Source: Rhizobium leguminosarum (GTDB taxonomy: Bacteria > Pseudomonadota > Alphaproteobacteria > Rhizobiales > Rhizobiaceae). Taken from it: 64,000 bases of DNA. The stretch is from positions 1 to 64,000 of the forward strand of contig NZ_LWBS01000242.1 of assembly GCF_001652265.1 (NCBI RefSeq), given 5' to 3'. The notes below the pieces were generated by a model. The model ran no database searches. It saw only the letters and a list, made by a program, of their open reading frames with translations, and was not told the DNA's origin. This document shows, piece after piece, positions 1-8,617 of the stretch (positions are counted from its first letter, which is position 1; every line of letters starts with the position of its first letter). A program made the translations under genes and the position numbers.

Positions 1-114
1 GGCTTCGGCCCGGCCGGTTACCCTGCCAAGCCGCTCGTCAGCTACCAGACCTATCGACAATTATCTGGGTGGAACCTTCCTCCACTGGTGTTACGCGCCG
101 TCGGGGCGCACTGA
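1..114 (+). CDS. 3' end of an unidentified gene (partial)
   Basis: The first frame is open from the window edge to a TGA at 112-114 and reads as 37 residues ending in LRAVGAH. The first ~19 codons end almost entirely in G or C, as expected of a rhizobial gene, and the bias weakens towards the stop. There is no start codon because the gene begins outside the window. I do not recognise the peptide. It stops 3 nt before the next ATG, so the two genes are close together or were joined by a rearrangement. Confidence 0.35.
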   Translation, partial: GFGPAGYPAKPLVSYQTYRQLSGWNLPPLVLRAVGAH

Positions 115-117
115 GAG

Positions 118-456
118 ATGCGGGCTAAGACAAATCAGTCAGACATGAACATCTGCGCTGCTGAATCCCTGAAGAAGTCCGATGCGGAGATGAACAAGGT
201 CTACAAGGAGATCGAAGCTCGGCTGAAGGATGATGCCGACACCACCAAGCTTCTCGTAGCGACCCAGAAGGCATGGATTGCATTCCGTGATGCCGAGTGC
301 AATTTTCAAAGCTCGACCGTCCAGGGGGGCACCGCCTATCCGTTCGTCAACAGTTCGTGCCACGACGGCCTGACTCAAAGCCGCACGGAAGCGCTCAAGG
401 TTTACCTGAAGTGTAATGACGGGGACCTGGACTGCCCGGTCCCGGGGACAAATTAA
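118..456 (+). CDS. LprI-like (DUF1311) protein, apparently lacking its signal peptide
   Basis: A 112-residue protein with the pattern of the lysozyme-inhibitor LprI N-terminal family: a start resembling mature LprI domains (NQSDMNICAAESLKKSD), a helical middle, the WIAFRDAEC segment and a late CHDGLTQSRTEAL segment. Cysteines lie at 13, 61, 81, 99 and 106, the spacing expected for disulfides of a periplasmic domain. Family members are normally secreted, but this reading frame has an in-frame TGA at 112-114 directly before ATG 118, so no signal sequence can be encoded from this start. The 5' end may have been lost by a rearrangement, or the protein may be cytoplasmic. Family assignment is fairly secure; activity as a lysozyme inhibitor is only inferred. 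Confidence 0.7.
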   Translation: MRAKTNQSDMNICAAESLKKSDAEMNKVYKEIEARLKDDADTTKLLVATQKAWIAFRDAECNFQSSTVQGGTAYPFVNSSCHDGLTQSRTEALKVYLKCNDGDLDCPVPGTN

Positions 457-516
457 ACATCTAAAATCTCAAAATTGCGCCCGAGTGCCTCAAGTCCGAC
501 CGGACTAAACACCTAA

Positions 517-620
517 ATCATGTCGCGCAAAAGTGTGCCGTGGTTTGGCGATAACGGCATGCGTTAAAACAAAGACTTAAAGCGCAAGGAGCAAATCTGA
601 AAAATCGCGACGCGCATTAG
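517..620. repeat. Intergenic palindromic repeat of rhizobial type
   Basis: The 380-bp gap between the LprI-like gene and the next gene holds no convincing gene. Its middle part starts near ATCATGTCGCGCAAAAGTG and ends near AATCGCGACGCGC, with short inverted matches at its ends and an AT-richer core (AACAAAGACTTAAAGCGC). From memory, this wording recurs many times between genes in Rhizobium genomes. The rest of the gap (621-835) shows only the upstream region of the following gene. Confidence 0.45.
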
Positions 621-835
621 GGAGGATGCCGCCCCGGTTCCTCGGTCTCCCACCTTCCCATCCCGTCAGCCACGTCAGCCGTTCGGGAATCGTTAAGTAT
701 TCGACGCCGTCTAAGACCATTGCCGGGGCCGGCATCGGACCTCAGTCCGATGTGCAACGCGCGATCACCGTCTAACCTCTCGTATCTGTTCAAGCCGTGC
801 ATCTGCACGGCGCTTGATCCGACTTGGAGGAAACA

Positions 836-1471
836 ATGCGGATAGCAACCTTAGCTTCCTTGGCCGCGCTTTCGCTGGCTCTTGCAGCAAGCCCGGCAAC
901 GATTGCCGGAATCGACATGACCGCACAGGCAAAGAGCGGTGGAAACGGTGGCGGCAACGGTGGGGGCAATGGCGGCGGCAGCGGGAACAGCGGCAACCAT
1001 GGCAGCAGCAGCCAGGGTAGCGGTTCAACCCATGGCAACTCCAAATCTCAAGGCGTGAAAGGCAAATCCACCGAGGCGGCAAGCAAGTCCAAGTCCGTCA
1101 AGGCAGACGAGACCAAAGTCAGCACCAAAGAAAAGAACCTGTCGGCGCAACTTGCGGGCCTGAACTCCTTGAAGCGAAACTACAAGGCGTTGATGCATAC
1201 GTCGGACCCTCGCATGACGGCCATCGCGGCCTATGCCGTGGCTTATGCCCAGTATGAACTCGACAATGGAATCGAGCCCGCAGCCGATGACCCTCTGTTG
1301 GGGGATCAGGCGCTTGAGGACGCATTGGCTTCAGCGACGAAAACCGGTGAAGTCAGCCCGGCGGTTTTGGACGAAGCCAAAACCATCCTGGGGGTTGGCG
1401 ACGCAAACGGGAAAATCGATCAAATCCGCACCTCTCTGGAGAACGCCGCGCCGGCGACATCCGAGGAATAG
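836..1471 (+). CDS. Secreted Gly/Asn/Ser-rich protein of unknown function
   Basis: ATG 836 is preceded by GGAGG at 826-830 and is preferred over an in-frame TTG at 824. The 211-residue product begins with a signal peptide (residues 1 to about 25, MRIATLASLAALSLALAAS). It continues with a low-complexity stretch of GGNGGGN repeats and Ser/Gly/His-rich sequence (residues ~30-70), then a Lys/Ser-rich linker. The C-terminal half is an ordered-looking helical domain (residues ~95-200, LNSLKRNYKALMHTSDPRM... AYAQYELDNG). It is likely periplasmic or surface-located. No family is recognised. A strong terminator follows, so it is probably a single-gene unit. Confidence 0.8.
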   Translation: MRIATLASLAALSLALAASPATIAGIDMTAQAKSGGNGGGNGGGNGGGSGNSGNHGSSSQGSGSTHGNSKSQGVKGKSTEAASKSKSVKADETKVSTKEKNLSAQLAGLNSLKRNYKALMHTSDPRMTAIAAYAVAYAQYELDNGIEPAADDPLLGDQALEDALASATKTGEVSPAVLDEAKTILGVGDANGKIDQIRTSLENAAPATSEE

Positions 1472-1530
1472 CCGATAAATCAGTTGCGAGCGGTGTGGAG
1501 CCGACAAGTACGGCTCCGCACTAAACTACG

Positions 1531-1574
1531 AAGAGCATCTCCGTTCTGTTTGAGTATGGAGATGCTCTTTTTTT
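1531..1574 (+). terminator. Rho-independent terminator
   Basis: AAGAGCATCTCC (1531-1542) pairs perfectly with GGAGATGCTCTT (1558-1569) across a 15-nt loop, and the stem runs into seven T residues (1568-1574). It ends the transcript of the preceding secreted-protein gene. A smaller hairpin (GGAGCCG/CGGCTCC) lies just upstream at about 1497-1517. The following 280 bp to the beta-galactosidase stop show nothing I can support. Confidence 0.85.
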
Positions 1575-1853
1575 ATCAATTTCAGACGCAGAACCCTTTG
1601 CTCGAATTGCTCCAAGATGACGGTCGATCACCCATCACCTCAAAGTCCCTGTGTTGTGATGAGCCTTCGGGCGTGCGGAATTCGTTTCACGTCGGCAGTC
1701 ATGTTTATCGACGTCCCGACCAGATCGTAGCCATCGACCGATCGCGTTTGCGGACAACGGTGTCGCCGTATTGAAAATCATCAGTCGTTCGCGAACCCGC
1801 CTTGATTGGACAGAGGCCGGTCTGCGGCCCCTGCCTTGCACGTGAAAGCCGCG

Positions 1854-3986
1854 TCACTCCGCGAGCTCGATGATCGCGCAGCCGTAGCCTTCGAGGTCGA
1901 GCCTGCCGGCAACCGCCTTTTCGTCATCGAGAAGGTCGCGGCCAGCGGGAACGCCGCCGATGGCGGCCGGCTGGTCGGTGTAGTTCTGGATGAACAGCAG
2001 CCGGCGCTCTTCATTCATCCGCATGGTCACCTCGACGCCCTCGGGAAGCTCGCCGATCAGCGGCTCGATGCCGACAGGTGCAAACAGCCGCTCGGCAAGC
2101 GCTGCCGTCAGATCCGGGGTGAGATAGGTGCCGAGATAGACCACCTGCCCCTTGCCGAGCTTGCGCGACGTCGCCATCGGCTGGCCCTCGGCATAGCGGT
2201 TGGACCAGGCCGCCACCACCTCGACATCGCTTGCGATCGCCAGGTTTTCATAAAAATAGCCGCCGACCAGTTCGCGGTTGCCGATCTTGAAGCGGCGTTC
2301 GCGCCGATGTGATTCCGCCGGCTTGTTCGGCGGAATGACAAGCCCGCCCGAACGCTCCATCACATCGAAGAGCCCGTTGGCGCCGGGAGCGGCGAGACGG
2401 CCGAAATCCTCGACACGTACGCCCGTGAGCTGCGACAGCGAGGTGCCGGGAGCGGTCTCGCGGATGACGTGGTTGTCTTCGTTGCGGGTACCGGTGCGCG
2501 CACCGATCACGACGGTGCCGCCCTGTTCGGCGAAGGATTTCAGCCTTTCGGTCCATTCGTCCTTCCACATCACCCAGTGGGGGACATAGAGCAGCTTCAG
2601 CTTCGAAAGATCGTCCTCGGGATGAATGAAGCCGCAGGCAATGCCGCGGTCGTAGCAATATTGGTGCAGCAGGATCGCATCGTCCTGCGGGCTCGGCAGG
2701 CCGATCGGATAGGTCTTGTGGGCTTCCTGATTGTCGAAATCGGAGCCGGCAATGCCGACATCCATGCGCACATAGGTGCCGAGGATCTTAGGCGCCAGCG
2801 CGGTCATCTCGGTTGCGAAGCGCTTCGCCTCGTCATAGCGATGGCGGGCGACGTCGTCGTGGTCGATGATGCCCATCCAGTAAATCTCCGCGCCGAAATG
2901 GGCCGGGCGCCAGCGGAAGAACATCAACCCGTCACCGCCATGGGCGACCGAGGAAAGTGCCATGCGGCGCAGTTCGCCCGGCTCCGGCGTCAGCGTGCAG
3001 AAACCCGGCTGGCTGCCGAAACCCGATTGCTGCTCGGGAACGATATAGTTGCCGGAAAAACCGCGGCAGATATCGAGATGCAGCGCCTGCACCTTGGCGT
3101 GGTTTCCGAGCCGCTGGAACTCGTCGTAGAGCATCGGATAGATGTCGTAGCCGACGAAATCGAGATCGGTGGTGAACTGGCCGCGAAAGTCGATATCCCT
3201 GAGACCGCCGAGATTGTGGAAGACGAACCAGGAGGATTTGACGGCGCGCAGGATCTCCACTTGGTCGTGCTGAAAGCGCGCCGTCGAAAAGGCGAGGAAA
3301 CGGTGATAATCTTGGAGATGGCCAGGGCTCGGGAAGGTCGGGCCAAACTCGATCGGCAGCACGACCTGGTCGAAGCTGTCATAGGCCGTCGCCCAGAAAT
3401 CGCCGCCCCACGTCGTGTTGAGCTTGCTGATCTCGCCGTATTTGCCAGCGAGAAAGGCCTGGAATTCGGTGAGCGTCGCCTTGGAAAAGCTTTCCGGCAT
3501 GCTGGTGTTCAGCTCGTTGTCGGTCTGCCAGCCGACGACAAAAGGATTGTCGCGATAGTGCTCGGCCATCGCTTTGGTGATGCGCCGGCTGTGTTCGCGA
3601 AAGACCGGGCTTGCCGTGTCGCAGTGCTGCCGCGAGCCATGGCTCATCGGCCGGCCCTTGCCGTCGACTCTTAGAATCTCTGGATGCGCCACGGTCAGCC
3701 AGCGCGGCGGCGTGGCTGTCGGCGTGCACATGATCGTGTCGATGCCGTAGCGCCCGAGTATGGCTATGGCGCGGTCGAAGAGGTCGAAATCGAAGGAGCC
3801 GAGCTTCGGCTCGAGAATATACCAGGCGAATTCGGCCATTCTGACCACGTTGAAGCCGGCCTTCGCCATGCGTTCGGCGTCGCGCTCCCAGTAGCTTTCA
3901 TCGACGTGCTCGGGATAGTGCGGGGCGCCGACGAGGAAGCGATCGGTGTTGACGGGGTTCCATACGGAGAGGGTCTTGTCGGACAC
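1854..3986 (-). CDS. GH42 beta-galactosidase
   Basis: A 710-residue cytoplasmic glycoside hydrolase family 42 enzyme that releases terminal beta-galactose. The N-terminal TIM barrel (residues ~15-390) carries the acid/base glutamate in WQTDNELN (E158) and the probable nucleophile in VPEQQSG (E318). A trimerisation domain and a short beta-rich C-terminal domain follow. The start is GTG 3986, placed after AGGAAA on the coding strand; the same frame stays open far upstream, but that part overlaps the ATPase gene in another frame. It is the last gene of a leftward operon, 14 bp after the ABC ATPase, so it most likely cleaves the galactoside brought in by that importer. Which galactoside (lactose, plant galacto-oligosaccharides, galactosyl glycerol) cannot be told. 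Confidence 0.9.
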   Translation of the reverse strand: MSDKTLSVWNPVNTDRFLVGAPHYPEHVDESYWERDAERMAKAGFNVVRMAEFAWYILEPKLGSFDFDLFDRAIAILGRYGIDTIMCTPTATPPRWLTVAHPEILRVDGKGRPMSHGSRQHCDTASPVFREHSRRITKAMAEHYRDNPFVVGWQTDNELNTSMPESFSKATLTEFQAFLAGKYGEISKLNTTWGGDFWATAYDSFDQVVLPIEFGPTFPSPGHLQDYHRFLAFSTARFQHDQVEILRAVKSSWFVFHNLGGLRDIDFRGQFTTDLDFVGYDIYPMLYDEFQRLGNHAKVQALHLDICRGFSGNYIVPEQQSGFGSQPGFCTLTPEPGELRRMALSSVAHGGDGLMFFRWRPAHFGAEIYWMGIIDHDDVARHRYDEAKRFATEMTALAPKILGTYVRMDVGIAGSDFDNQEAHKTYPIGLPSPQDDAILLHQYCYDRGIACGFIHPEDDLSKLKLLYVPHWVMWKDEWTERLKSFAEQGGTVVIGARTGTRNEDNHVIRETAPGTSLSQLTGVRVEDFGRLAAPGANGLFDVMERSGGLVIPPNKPAESHRRERRFKIGNRELVGGYFYENLAIASDVEVVAAWSNRYAEGQPMATSRKLGKGQVVYLGTYLTPDLTAALAERLFAPVGIEPLIGELPEGVEVTMRMNEERRLLFIQNYTDQPAAIGGVPAGRDLLDDEKAVAGRLDLEGYGCAIIELAE

Positions 3987-4000
3987 GGTGGTGTTTCCTG

Positions 4001-5146
4001 TTATCTGTCGAGGGTCGTCTTGCGGGCGCTGATCGTGCGTCCGCCATCGGGTGAGAAGAGATAGAGTTCGTTGGCATCGAGCCTCAGCGCCACGTTCTGG
4101 TCGGCGGCAAAAGGCGCGACGTAGCTCAGCTGCACCGTGATGTTGCCGGTGCCGCTTTCCGAGGCGATAGTCCTGAGATTTCCGGCATCGATGTAGAGAA
4201 TGGTTTCGCGCCCGAGATGCTCGACCAGTCGGACCGCACCGTTGATCGCCCCGCCTTGGGCAGCGTCGGCGACCACCGATATGTTTTCCGGCCTTACACC
4301 GAGCGACAGGCTGGCGCCTTTCGCCAGCACTGCGGCCTCCGGCAGTTCCACCGTCACCGGCACGAGGCCAGGCGCGGAGACCGTGACATTGCGGCCGGAA
4401 ACATCGTCGACGGTAACGCCCAGGAAGTTCATCCGCGGGGCGCCGAGAAAGCCTGCGACGAAGAGATTGTCTGGGTTGCGGTAGAGTTCGAGCGGCGAGC
4501 CGACCTGCTCGATCACCCCCTGGTTCAAGACGACGATCCGGCTTGCCATGGTCATGGCCTCCACCTGGTCGTGGGTGACATAGACCATGGTGGCGCCGAG
4601 CTCGGCGTGCAGGCTGCTGAGTTCGACACGCATCTGGGTTCGAAGTGCCGCATCGAGGTTCGACAGCGGTTCGTCGAAGAGGAAAACGTCGGGCGAACGG
4701 GTGATTGCCCGGCCGATCGCCACGCGTTGCCGCTGACCGCCGGAAAGCTGCTTCGGCCGCTTTTCCAGCTGATCGGTGATCCTCAGGATCTTGGCGGCGC
4801 GCGCCACGGCCGCCTCGATCTCGGCCTTCGGGCGCTTGGCCATGCGCAGGCCGAAGCCCATGTTCTCCGCCACTGTCATATGCGGATAGAGCGCGTAGGA
4901 TTGGAAGACCATGGCGATGCCGCGGTCCCCAGGCTCCTGTTTGCTGACGTCGCGGCCGTTGATCAGGATCTGGCCGGAGGAGATCTCCTCCAGGCCGGCG
5001 ATCGTCTTCAACAGCGTGGACTTGCCGCAGCCGGAGGGGCCGACCATGACGATGAACTCGCCCTGCGCTACGGAAAGATCGATGCCGCGCAGCGCATGAT
5101 AGGCGCCGTAATTCTTGTTGATCCGTCGGAGTTCGAGACTGGTCAT
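4001..5146 (-). CDS. ABC sugar importer ATPase, MsmK/UgpC type
   Basis: A 381-residue ATPase subunit of a carbohydrate importer. Visible motifs are Walker [10 protein letters not shown] (36-44), Q-loop Q82, signature LSGGQ (134-138), Walker B VFLFDEP (154-160) and switch histidine H192. After residue ~240 comes the C-terminal TOBE/MalK-like regulatory domain typical of the MsmK/UgpC/LacK group. It sits between the MalG-type permease and the GH42 gene in the operon and should energise the two permeases encoded upstream. It resembles LacK of the agrobacterial lactose operon in kind, but the substrate is inferred from the neighbouring beta-galactosidase. Confidence 0.9.
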   Translation of the reverse strand: MTSLELRRINKNYGAYHALRGIDLSVAQGEFIVMVGPSGCGKSTLLKTIAGLEEISSGQILINGRDVSKQEPGDRGIAMVFQSYALYPHMTVAENMGFGLRMAKRPKAEIEAAVARAAKILRITDQLEKRPKQLSGGQRQRVAIGRAITRSPDVFLFDEPLSNLDAALRTQMRVELSSLHAELGATMVYVTHDQVEAMTMASRIVVLNQGVIEQVGSPLELYRNPDNLFVAGFLGAPRMNFLGVTVDDVSGRNVTVSAPGLVPVTVELPEAAVLAKGASLSLGVRPENISVVADAAQGGAINGAVRLVEHLGRETILYIDAGNLRTIASESGTGNITVQLSYVAPFAADQNVALRLDANELYLFSPDGGRTISARKTTLDR

Positions 5147-5192
5147 GCGTCCTGGCTCTCTGCTGTTGCAACTTGGAACTTTAGGAGATCGC

Positions 5193-6044
5193 TCATCCCT
5201 TCACCGCGCCCATCGTCAGACCGGCGATGAAGTGCCGCTGCATCAGGAAGAACATGACGACGGGCGGCACGGCGACGACGATGGTGCCGGCGGAAATCAG
5301 GTTCCAGGCCGAGACCCACTCACCGCGGAGATTGGCAAGGCCGGCGGTCACAGGCTTGACGGAGTCGCTGACGGTCAGCACCACGGCCCAGAAGTAATCG
5401 TTCCAGATAAAGGTGAAGATCAGGATGGCGAGTGCGGCAAGCGCCGGCCGCACCAGCGGGATCGCCACATGCCATAACGTCTGGAAGGGAGACGCCCCCT
5501 CGGCGCGCGCCGCTTGGAACAGCTCGTCGGGCAGTGCTGCGATGAAATTGCGCATGAACAGCGTGGCAAAGCCCGTCTGGAAGGCGACGTGGAAGATGAT
5601 CAGCGATGCCGTGGTATCGATCAGATCGAGCCGGACCATCAGGTCGCGCACCGGGATCATCATGATCTGGTGCGGCAGGAAATTGCCGCCGACGAAGAGC
5701 GCGAAGATCAGCATGTTGCCGGGAAAGCGGTAGCGCGACAGCACGTAGCCGGCGAGCGTGGAGAGCACCAGCACGCCGATCACCGAGGGAATGGTGATCG
5801 TCAGGCTGTTGAGGAAGTAGCGGGCCATCGGCGTCTGCGTGAAGACATCAGTATAATTGTCGATGACGCCGATCCCGGTCGGCCGTCCCCACAGATTGCC
5901 GCCCATGACATCCTCGGTCGAGCGGAAGGAGGTGAGGATGATCGCAAACAGCGGGCAGAGCCAGAGCAGCAGGACGATGACGACGGCGAGCACGTAGAGG
6001 CGGCGCTGCCAGATGGCGCCATCGGGAATGGGACGAGGATACAT
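5193..6044 (-). CDS. ABC sugar importer permease, MalG type
   Basis: A 283-residue inner-membrane permease with six predicted membrane segments. Its cytoplasmic EAA loop is visible as [20 protein letters not shown], the contact site for the ATPase. It is the MalG-like (second) permease of a CUT1 importer. The start ATG 6044 shares one base with the TGA of the preceding permease (TGATG), so the two are translationally coupled. The same frame runs on upstream without a stop, but that part overlaps the other permease. The stop lies 46 bp before the ATPase start. Confidence 0.88.
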   Translation of the reverse strand: MYPRPIPDGAIWQRRLYVLAVVIVLLLWLCPLFAIILTSFRSTEDVMGGNLWGRPTGIGVIDNYTDVFTQTPMARYFLNSLTITIPSVIGVLVLSTLAGYVLSRYRFPGNMLIFALFVGGNFLPHQIMMIPVRDLMVRLDLIDTTASLIIFHVAFQTGFATLFMRNFIAALPDELFQAARAEGASPFQTLWHVAIPLVRPALAALAILIFTFIWNDYFWAVVLTVSDSVKPVTAGLANLRGEWVSAWNLISAGTIVVAVPPVVMFFLMQRHFIAGLTMGAVKG

Positions 6045-6928
6045 CAGCCTCCCCTTTCTTCGGTATGGATGATGCGGCTGAGATACCAGACGATGAAGGC
6101 GGCCATGATCACGAACAGCACCGAAGCGATCGCCGCGCCGTAACCGAAGCGGTAGGAGAAGATCGACTGTTCGAACATCTGGTAGGCGAGAACCGAGGAC
6201 GAACCGAAAGGGCCGCCGTTCGTCATCACCGACACCATGTCGAAGGACCTGAGTGCCCCGACGACGGTGACGGCAATGGCGATGAAGGTGACCTGGGTCA
6301 GCTGCGGCAGCACGATGTGCCACAACATGTTCCAGCCCCTTGCCCCGTCGACGCGCCCTGCCCCGATCAGCTCTTCGCTCAAATTGTTGAGGCCGGCGAG
6401 ATAGAGCACCATGCAGAAGGTGATCTGTGGCCAGAGCGCGGCAATCACGATCGCGAAAGTGACGAAATGCTCGTCGGAGAGAACCGCCGGCGCCGTCGCT
6501 CCGAACGCCCTGAAGATCAGCGCGAGCAACCCGAACTCCGGCGTATAGACCCATGTGAATACGACGCCGACCGTCACCGAGGCAAGCACCAGCGGGATGA
6601 AGAACAGGGATTTCAGGAAGCGCATGCCGCGGATTTTCTGGTTGACCAGCAGCGCGATGGCGAGCCCGAGAGGTGGTGCCGCCATGAACATCACCAGCCA
6701 GATCAGGTTGTTCTTCAGCGACACGTAGAATTGCGGATCGTTGTAAAGCTCGACGTAATTGCCAAAGCCGATCCACACCATCGGGCCAAAGCCATCCCAG
6801 TCGTGCAGGCTGATCCAGAGACTTCTGACCGCCGACAGCAGGATGACCGTGAAGAACAGCACGATCGCGGGCGCGATGAGCAAAGTCGGGGTAAGCCACC
6901 AACGCTGGCGGCGCCATAACATCAACAT
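6044..6928 (-). CDS. ABC sugar importer permease, MalF type
   Basis: A 294-residue membrane protein with six predicted transmembrane helices and an EAA loop (GAGRVDGARGWNMLWHIVLPQL). It is the MalF-like partner of the next gene. I chose ATG 6928 (MLMLWRRQRW); ATG 6922 is possible. Longer starts would run into the palindromic repeat 6966-7108 and are unlikely. The N-terminus enters the membrane after about 15 residues. With the neighbouring permease, ATPase and binding protein it forms a complete CUT1 sugar importer. Confidence 0.87.
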   Translation of the reverse strand: MLMLWRRQRWWLTPTLLIAPAIVLFFTVILLSAVRSLWISLHDWDGFGPMVWIGFGNYVELYNDPQFYVSLKNNLIWLVMFMAAPPLGLAIALLVNQKIRGMRFLKSLFFIPLVLASVTVGVVFTWVYTPEFGLLALIFRAFGATAPAVLSDEHFVTFAIVIAALWPQITFCMVLYLAGLNNLSEELIGAGRVDGARGWNMLWHIVLPQLTQVTFIAIAVTVVGALRSFDMVSVMTNGGPFGSSSVLAYQMFEQSIFSYRFGYGAAIASVLFVIMAAFIVWYLSRIIHTEERGG

Positions 6929-6965
6929 ATCAGGAGCCTCATTTACGATAAAAGCAAGCGGCGAC

Positions 6966-7108
6966 CTGCCCCTCATCCGGCTGCCGCCACCTTCTCCCCG
7001 TAAACGGGGCGAAGGGGGGTATGCCGCAACCTCTCGGTTCCCCACCAGCCTTTCGCATGGCACGTCCCCTCGCCCCGTTTACGGGGAGAGGGTTAGGGTG
7101 AGGGGCAG
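6966..7108. repeat. RIME-like palindromic repeat inside the sugar operon
   Basis: A 143-bp inverted-repeat element lies between the binding-protein gene and the first permease. Its ends are CTGCCCCTCA and TGAGGGGCAG, and its two halves each hold a smaller hairpin (CCCCGTAAACGGGG on the left, CCCCGTTTACGGGG on the right). This is the layout of rhizobial intergenic mosaic elements (RIME). In an importer operon such a hairpin can separate a highly expressed binding-protein mRNA from the permease part; that role is inference. Confidence 0.75.
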
Positions 7109-7147
7109 CCTCAAGCCGAAGAACCAGGCGTGAGCCGCACCCGCCCC

Positions 7148-8422
7148 TTAAATCTTATAAATCCGCTTGCGCGTGCCTTCGAGGCGCGTCAGGATCGCCT
7201 TCCGCCGGTCGGGTTTGGCCATGAACTCCTGGAAGCCGACAAGACCCGCCTGCGCCATGTCGGGGTCGCTGTCGCGGTCGTAATATTGCGACGTGCCCTG
7301 CACCGTCTTCATCGTCTCGACCGCGATATTCACCAGCGGATCCTTGCTAGGCGGCAGATCGCTGCGCGGCGGCACGTTGCCGCCCGGCTCCAGGTAGGCC
7401 GCCAGATTCTCCGGCTTGTAGAAATAGGCGAGGAATTCGCGTGCGCCCTTCTTGTTCTTGGCCTTGGCTGGAATGTGGATCGAATTGACCGAGAACTCCT
7501 CGAAGTGGCCGACCTTGGCATCGAGCACCGGGAAGGTCGCATAGGAGAGCTGCGGTAGATCTTCGGCGGTGAAGGCCGAGCGCAGGAAAGCGCCGAGGTT
7601 CATCATGCCGGCCTTCTTCTGCGCCAGGAGCGCCGCGGCCTCCTGCCAGCCGAAGGACGTGTGATTCTCCGTGAAGAACCCCTTTGAAATCATCGCCTCC
7701 CACTGATCGAAAACCGCCGTCAGCGCGGGATCGAGATAGCTCATCTCGCCGTTCATCAGCGCCATATGCTTGTCGAGGCCGTTGATGCGCAGGTTCATCT
7801 GGTCGAACCAACCGGCCGCCGGCCATAATTCCTTGGTGCCGATCGCGACCGGCGTGATGCCCGCGGCCTTGCACTTGTCGCCATAGGCCATGAACTCTTC
7901 GGCCGTCTTCGGCACGGTCAGCCCATGCTGCTCGAACACATCCTTGCGGTAGAACATGCCCCAGAGCGTGCCGCCTGTGGGAAGGCCGTACTGCTTGCCG
8001 TCGTCAGTGACGGCGCCGGCCGTAGCGCCCAGTACGTCCTTGTACTTCTCCTTCTCGAAAAGGTCGGAGATGTCGTCGAACAGGCCGCGCTTGACGAAGG
8101 CGCGCATGCGGTTGCCCGAAAACCAGGAGCAGACGTCAGGCGCGCCAGCGACGAGATAGTTGCGAATGGCCGTCTTGTGGGCCTCGTGGTCCATATTGTT
8201 GATGACGACGTTGACGCCGGCTTCCTTGCTGAAGCTCGCGGCAATCGCCTTCAACGCGTCGAGCGCAGCGCCATTGTTTTCGGCGGAGATCATCGTGACC
8301 TCCTGGGCCTGCGCGATCGCCGGGATCGGAAAGCTGCCGCTAACCGCTGCGGCGGAAACCAGCCCCGCGCCCTTCAGGAAGCGTCTGCGGGTGGTCGACG
8401 GAAATTGCTTCAAAAATGTCAT
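7148..8422 (-). CDS. Extracellular sugar-binding protein of the ABC importer
   Basis: A 424-residue solute-binding protein of the family 1 (CUT1) type. It begins with a Tat-like signal (TTRRRFLKG near residue 12, then an Ala-rich hydrophobic stretch and a cleavage site near AIAQAQ). ATG 8422 follows GGAGG with 7-nt spacing; an upstream in-frame start at 8497 has no such site. Periplasmic capture of the sugar is its role, delivering it to the two permeases encoded downstream. It is the first gene of the leftward operon and is divergent from the ROK repressor, so its promoter and the repressor gene share the 195-bp gap. Confidence 0.9.
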   Translation of the reverse strand: MTFLKQFPSTTRRRFLKGAGLVSAAAVSGSFPIPAIAQAQEVTMISAENNGAALDALKAIAASFSKEAGVNVVINNMDHEAHKTAIRNYLVAGAPDVCSWFSGNRMRAFVKRGLFDDISDLFEKEKYKDVLGATAGAVTDDGKQYGLPTGGTLWGMFYRKDVFEQHGLTVPKTAEEFMAYGDKCKAAGITPVAIGTKELWPAAGWFDQMNLRINGLDKHMALMNGEMSYLDPALTAVFDQWEAMISKGFFTENHTSFGWQEAAALLAQKKAGMMNLGAFLRSAFTAEDLPQLSYATFPVLDAKVGHFEEFSVNSIHIPAKAKNKKGAREFLAYFYKPENLAAYLEPGGNVPPRSDLPPSKDPLVNIAVETMKTVQGTSQYYDRDSDPDMAQAGLVGFQEFMAKPDRRKAILTRLEGTRKRIYKI

Positions 8423-8590
8423 TGAATTCCTCCCAGTTGATCGATCGACGTCTCCCGACCGTCGCCTCCTCCATGAAACGACCGACCAGGCATTCAATGC
8501 TGCAATCCGCTCGGCGATTCCTGCGATAATCCGCTTGGCTGAGTTGATCCGCGGCCGAACTTATGCATAGATCTTTCCAGCTCGCAATAA

Positions 8591-8607
8591 TTAATTTACA
8601 AAATTAA
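8591..8607. promoter_or_regulatory. Candidate operator for the ROK repressor
   Basis: A perfect AT-rich palindrome, TTAATTTACAAAATTAA (7-bp arms, 3-bp spacer), lies in the divergent region just before the repressor's ribosome-binding site. ROK repressors of the NagC/Mlc/XylR group bind AT-rich inverted repeats of this kind, so autorepression and control of the importer operon are plausible. Confidence 0.5.
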
Positions 8608-8617
8608 GGAATGCATC

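Noticed and set aside
1484..1774. 96-codon open frame after the Gly-rich gene
   Set aside because: It runs through the strong terminator at 1531-1574, has no ribosome-binding site and has irregular codon use.
1806..3674. Long plus-strand open frames opposite the GH42 gene (up to 401 codons)
   Set aside because: Mirror frames of a GC-rich gene on the other strand; sequences are Arg/Gly-rich without domains, and the GH42 frame has clear catalytic motifs.
3987..5171. N-terminal extension of the GH42 frame
   Set aside because: It overlaps the whole ATPase gene in another frame and has no family match; GTG 3986 has a ribosome-binding site.
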